Positions 61,891-64,000 of a DNA stretch of 64,000 bases are shown piece after piece; position 1 is the stretch's first letter; every line of letters starts with the position of its first letter. The position numbers and the translations under genes were made by a program. The DNA comes from Marivirga aurantiaca (GTDB lineage: Bacteria; Bacteroidota; Bacteroidia; Cytophagales; Cyclobacteriaceae), in the NCBI RefSeq assembly GCF_016679925.1, contig NZ_JAEQBW010000001.1, positions 62,001 through 126,000 on the forward strand, written 5' to 3'. The notes under the pieces are model-generated. The model did not search any database, was not told where the DNA came from, and worked only from the letters and a program-made list of their open reading frames with translations.

Positions 61891-64000
61891 ATGCTAGTAG
61901 TAAAAAGAGACGGACGCAGGGAATCCGTCAAATTTGATAAAATAACCGCACGTATTGAGAAATTATGCTACGGACTGGATCTGAACTATATCCAGCCGAT
62001 TGATGTGGCTCGTAAAGTGATTAATGGTATTTATGATGGTGTAAGCACTCAGGAATTAGATAACCTGGCGGCAGAAACTTCTGCTTCCATGACTGTGAAG
62101 CACCCTGATTATGCTAAACTGGCAGCAAGGATTGCCATTTCCAATTTGCACAAAAACACCAGTAAGTCTTTTTCAAGCACTATGAAAAGACTTTACACTT
62201 ATGTGGATGCCAAAACAGGACAAAATGCACCATTGCTTTCAACAGAAACTTATGGTATCATAAAAAAGCATGCTGCTCAACTGGATTCTGCCATTATTTA
62301 TGACCGTGACTTTGGCTATGACTATTTCGGTTTTAAAACACTGGAAAGATCATACCTGATGAAAGTAGATGCCAAAATTGTGGAACGCCCTCAGCATATG
62401 TTGATGCGTGTATCTATTGGTATCCATGGTGAGGATATTGATGCAGCCATCAAAACATACAATTTGATGTCTGAAAAATGGTTTACACATGCTACACCTA
62501 CACTTTTCAATGCAGGTACGCCTAAACCACAACTGTCCTCTTGCTTCCTTTTAACCATTCAGGATGATAGTATCGATGGTATTTATGATACCTTGAAACA
62601 AACTGCCAAGATTTCCCAGTCTGCAGGCGGTATCGGTCTAAGCATTCATGATGTAAGAGCTACAGGTTCATACATTAAAGGTACCGGTGGTGTTTCCAAT
62701 GGTATTGTGCCAATGTTGAGAAACTTTGACATGACGGCCCGTTACGTGGATCAGGGTGGTGGAAAAAGAAAAGGTAGTTTCGCTATCTATCTTGAGCCAT
62801 GGCATGCGGATATCTTTGCTTTCCTTGATTTGAAAAAGAACCATGGTAAGGAAGAAATGCGCGCAAGAGATTTATTCTACGCCTTGTGGATTTCTGATTT
62901 ATTCATGAAAAGGGTAGAAGCTGATGCGGACTGGACATTGTTCTGCCCGAATGAAGCTCCCGGCCTGGCAGATTGCTATGGTGAGGAATTCGAGAAGCTT
63001 TACGAAAAATATGAGCGTGAAGGAAAAGGTAGAAAAACTGTTAAAGCACAGGATTTATGGTTTGAAGTACTGGAGTCGCAAATAGAGACAGGTACTCCGT
63101 ACATGTTGTACAAAGATGCAGCGAACAAGAAGTCTAACCAGAAGAATTTAGGCACGATCAAATCTTCCAATCTGTGTACTGAAATCATGGAGTATACTTC
63201 CAAAGATGAGGTAGCGGTTTGTAACCTGGCTTCTTTGGCTTTGCCTATGTTTGTTACTCAGGATGAAAAAGGTCATCCGGTTTTCGATCATGATAAATTA
63301 TATGACATCACTTACACAGCTACTAAAAACCTGAATAAAGTAATTGATGTTAATTATTACCCGGTAAAAGAAGCGGAAACTTCCAACATGCGACACAGAC
63401 CAATTGGTCTGGGAGTGCAAGGATTAGCAGATGCATTCATTTTAATGCGCTATCCTTTCGATTCCCCTGAAGCACGTAAGCTGAACAAGGATATTTTTGA
63501 AACCATGTATTTTGCGGCTATGACTGCTTCAAAAGATTTGGCAGCAGTGGATGGCCCTTACCAGACTTATAAGGGATCTCCTGTTTCCAAAGGAATCTTC
63601 CAGTTTGACATGTGGGGTGTATCTCCAAGTGACAGATGGGACTGGACTGCTTTAAAGCAGGAAGTGAAAAAACATGGTGTACGTAACTCCTTGTTGTTGG
63701 CACCAATGCCAACGGCTTCTACTTCTCAAATTCTTGGGAATAACGAATGCTTTGAACCTTATACTTCCAATATCTACACAAGAAGAACACTTTCAGGTGA
63801 GTTTGTGATAGTGAACAAGCATTTAATGCGTGACTTGATTGAACTAGGTATCTGGAATGACAATATGAAGAACAAATTGATCGGTGCAAATGGATCAGTT
63901 CAGAATATTGAGGGTATTCCTGCCCATATCAAAGAGCTTTACAAAACGGTTTGGGAGATTTCTCAAAAAGCAGTGATTGATATGGCAGCCGACAGAGGAG
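61891..64000 (+). CDS. nrdA: Ribonucleoside-diphosphate reductase class Ia, alpha (catalytic) subunit (3' end outside window)
   Basis: An R1 protein open to the end of the window: 703 of probably about 800 residues are visible. An ATP-cone at the start ([22 protein letters not shown]) suggests allosteric control by ATP/dATP. Catalytic residues are in place: Cys218 (SSCFLL), Asn427, Cys429 and Glu431 (NLCTEI) and Cys444 (VCNLAS), and the phosphate-binding [11 protein letters not shown] motif lies at about 609. The C-terminal cysteines that re-reduce the site are outside the window. It pairs with nrdB to make dNDPs from NDPs. Confidence 0.96.
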   Translation, partial: MLVVKRDGRRESVKFDKITARIEKLCYGLDLNYIQPIDVARKVINGIYDGVSTQELDNLAAETSASMTVKHPDYAKLAARIAISNLHKNTSKSFSSTMKRLYTYVDAKTGQNAPLLSTETYGIIKKHAAQLDSAIIYDRDFGYDYFGFKTLERSYLMKVDAKIVERPQHMLMRVSIGIHGEDIDAAIKTYNLMSEKWFTHATPTLFNAGTPKPQLSSCFLLTIQDDSIDGIYDTLKQTAKISQSAGGIGLSIHDVRATGSYIKGTGGVSNGIVPMLRNFDMTARYVDQGGGKRKGSFAIYLEPWHADIFAFLDLKKNHGKEEMRARDLFYALWISDLFMKRVEADADWTLFCPNEAPGLADCYGEEFEKLYEKYEREGKGRKTVKAQDLWFEVLESQIETGTPYMLYKDAANKKSNQKNLGTIKSSNLCTEIMEYTSKDEVAVCNLASLALPMFVTQDEKGHPVFDHDKLYDITYTATKNLNKVIDVNYYPVKEAETSNMRHRPIGLGVQGLADAFILMRYPFDSPEARKLNKDIFETMYFAAMTASKDLAAVDGPYQTYKGSPVSKGIFQFDMWGVSPSDRWDWTALKQEVKKHGVRNSLLLAPMPTASTSQILGNNECFEPYTSNIYTRRTLSGEFVIVNKHLMRDLIELGIWNDNMKNKLIGANGSVQNIEGIPAHIKELYKTVWEISQKAVIDMAADRG

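Noticed and set aside
1-64000. CRISPR array, tRNA, rRNA, insertion sequence or prophage
   Set aside because: No regular spacer-repeat pattern, cloverleaf, transposase or phage structural gene was recognised on either strand.

Overview
The window is chromosomal DNA of a member of the Bacteroidota, most likely a free-living Cytophagales bacterium of the Marivirga/Fulvivirga type (the genus is inference). The evidence is three SusC/SusD pairs, two very large secreted proteins with C-terminal type IX secretion (T9SS) sorting domains, DUF3078- and DnaX-type proteins in their Bacteroidota forms, AT-rich spacers, and promoters that fit the Bacteroidota pattern TTTG-N18/19-TAnnTTTG. No tRNA, rRNA, CRISPR array, prophage or insertion sequence was recognised.

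Region 1 (1-3080) holds the end of a TonB-dependent receptor, an NTF2-like secreted protein, a membrane-anchored protein of unknown role and an A-type Fe-S carrier relative. Region 2 (3081-21053) is the accessory part. It has three consecutive SusC/SusD loci; the second carries one extra surface lipoprotein and the third two. The three SusC proteins share a nearly constant 5' module (signal peptide, carboxypeptidase-like domain, start of plug), and the first two also share their promoter and leader. Intrinsic terminators close each locus. Region 3 (21054-26367) is a three-gene operon for a 1235-residue Asp-box/beta-propeller protein with a T9SS tail and two small exported proteins. Its apparent terminator lies inside the convergent hldD gene.

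Region 4 (26364-43234) is mostly housekeeping: hldD, queD, dnaX (with an A10 slippage site that joins two reading frames into full-length tau), DUF3078, a response regulator, a LysM transglycosylase / O-methyltransferase / M16 protease operon, a glycosyltransferase, a subtilase, pepP, DinB, RidA, another TonB receptor and a Zn-ribbon protein. Region 5 (43443-48569) is a single 1708-residue T9SS-exported repeat protein. Region 6 (48941-54349) has the waaA-rsgA overlap, a perR-like/peroxiredoxin operon with a candidate operator over its start site, and a polyprenyl synthase/rhomboid pair.

Region 7 (54515-56014) pairs a Crp/Fnr regulator with a short-chain dehydrogenase-like gene. A perfect TTGAC-N4-GTCAA palindrome sits near -44 of a promoter that lacks a -33 element, and the regulator carries the E-x-x-S-R recognition helix expected to read such a site. 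I consider this the best self-contained candidate regulatory module in the window. Region 8 (56252-64000) has a DPP-IV peptidase, rplU-rpmA, an unknown gene, and nrdB-nrdA with DnaA-box-like sites upstream and a palindromic repeat between the two genes; nrdA runs off the end.
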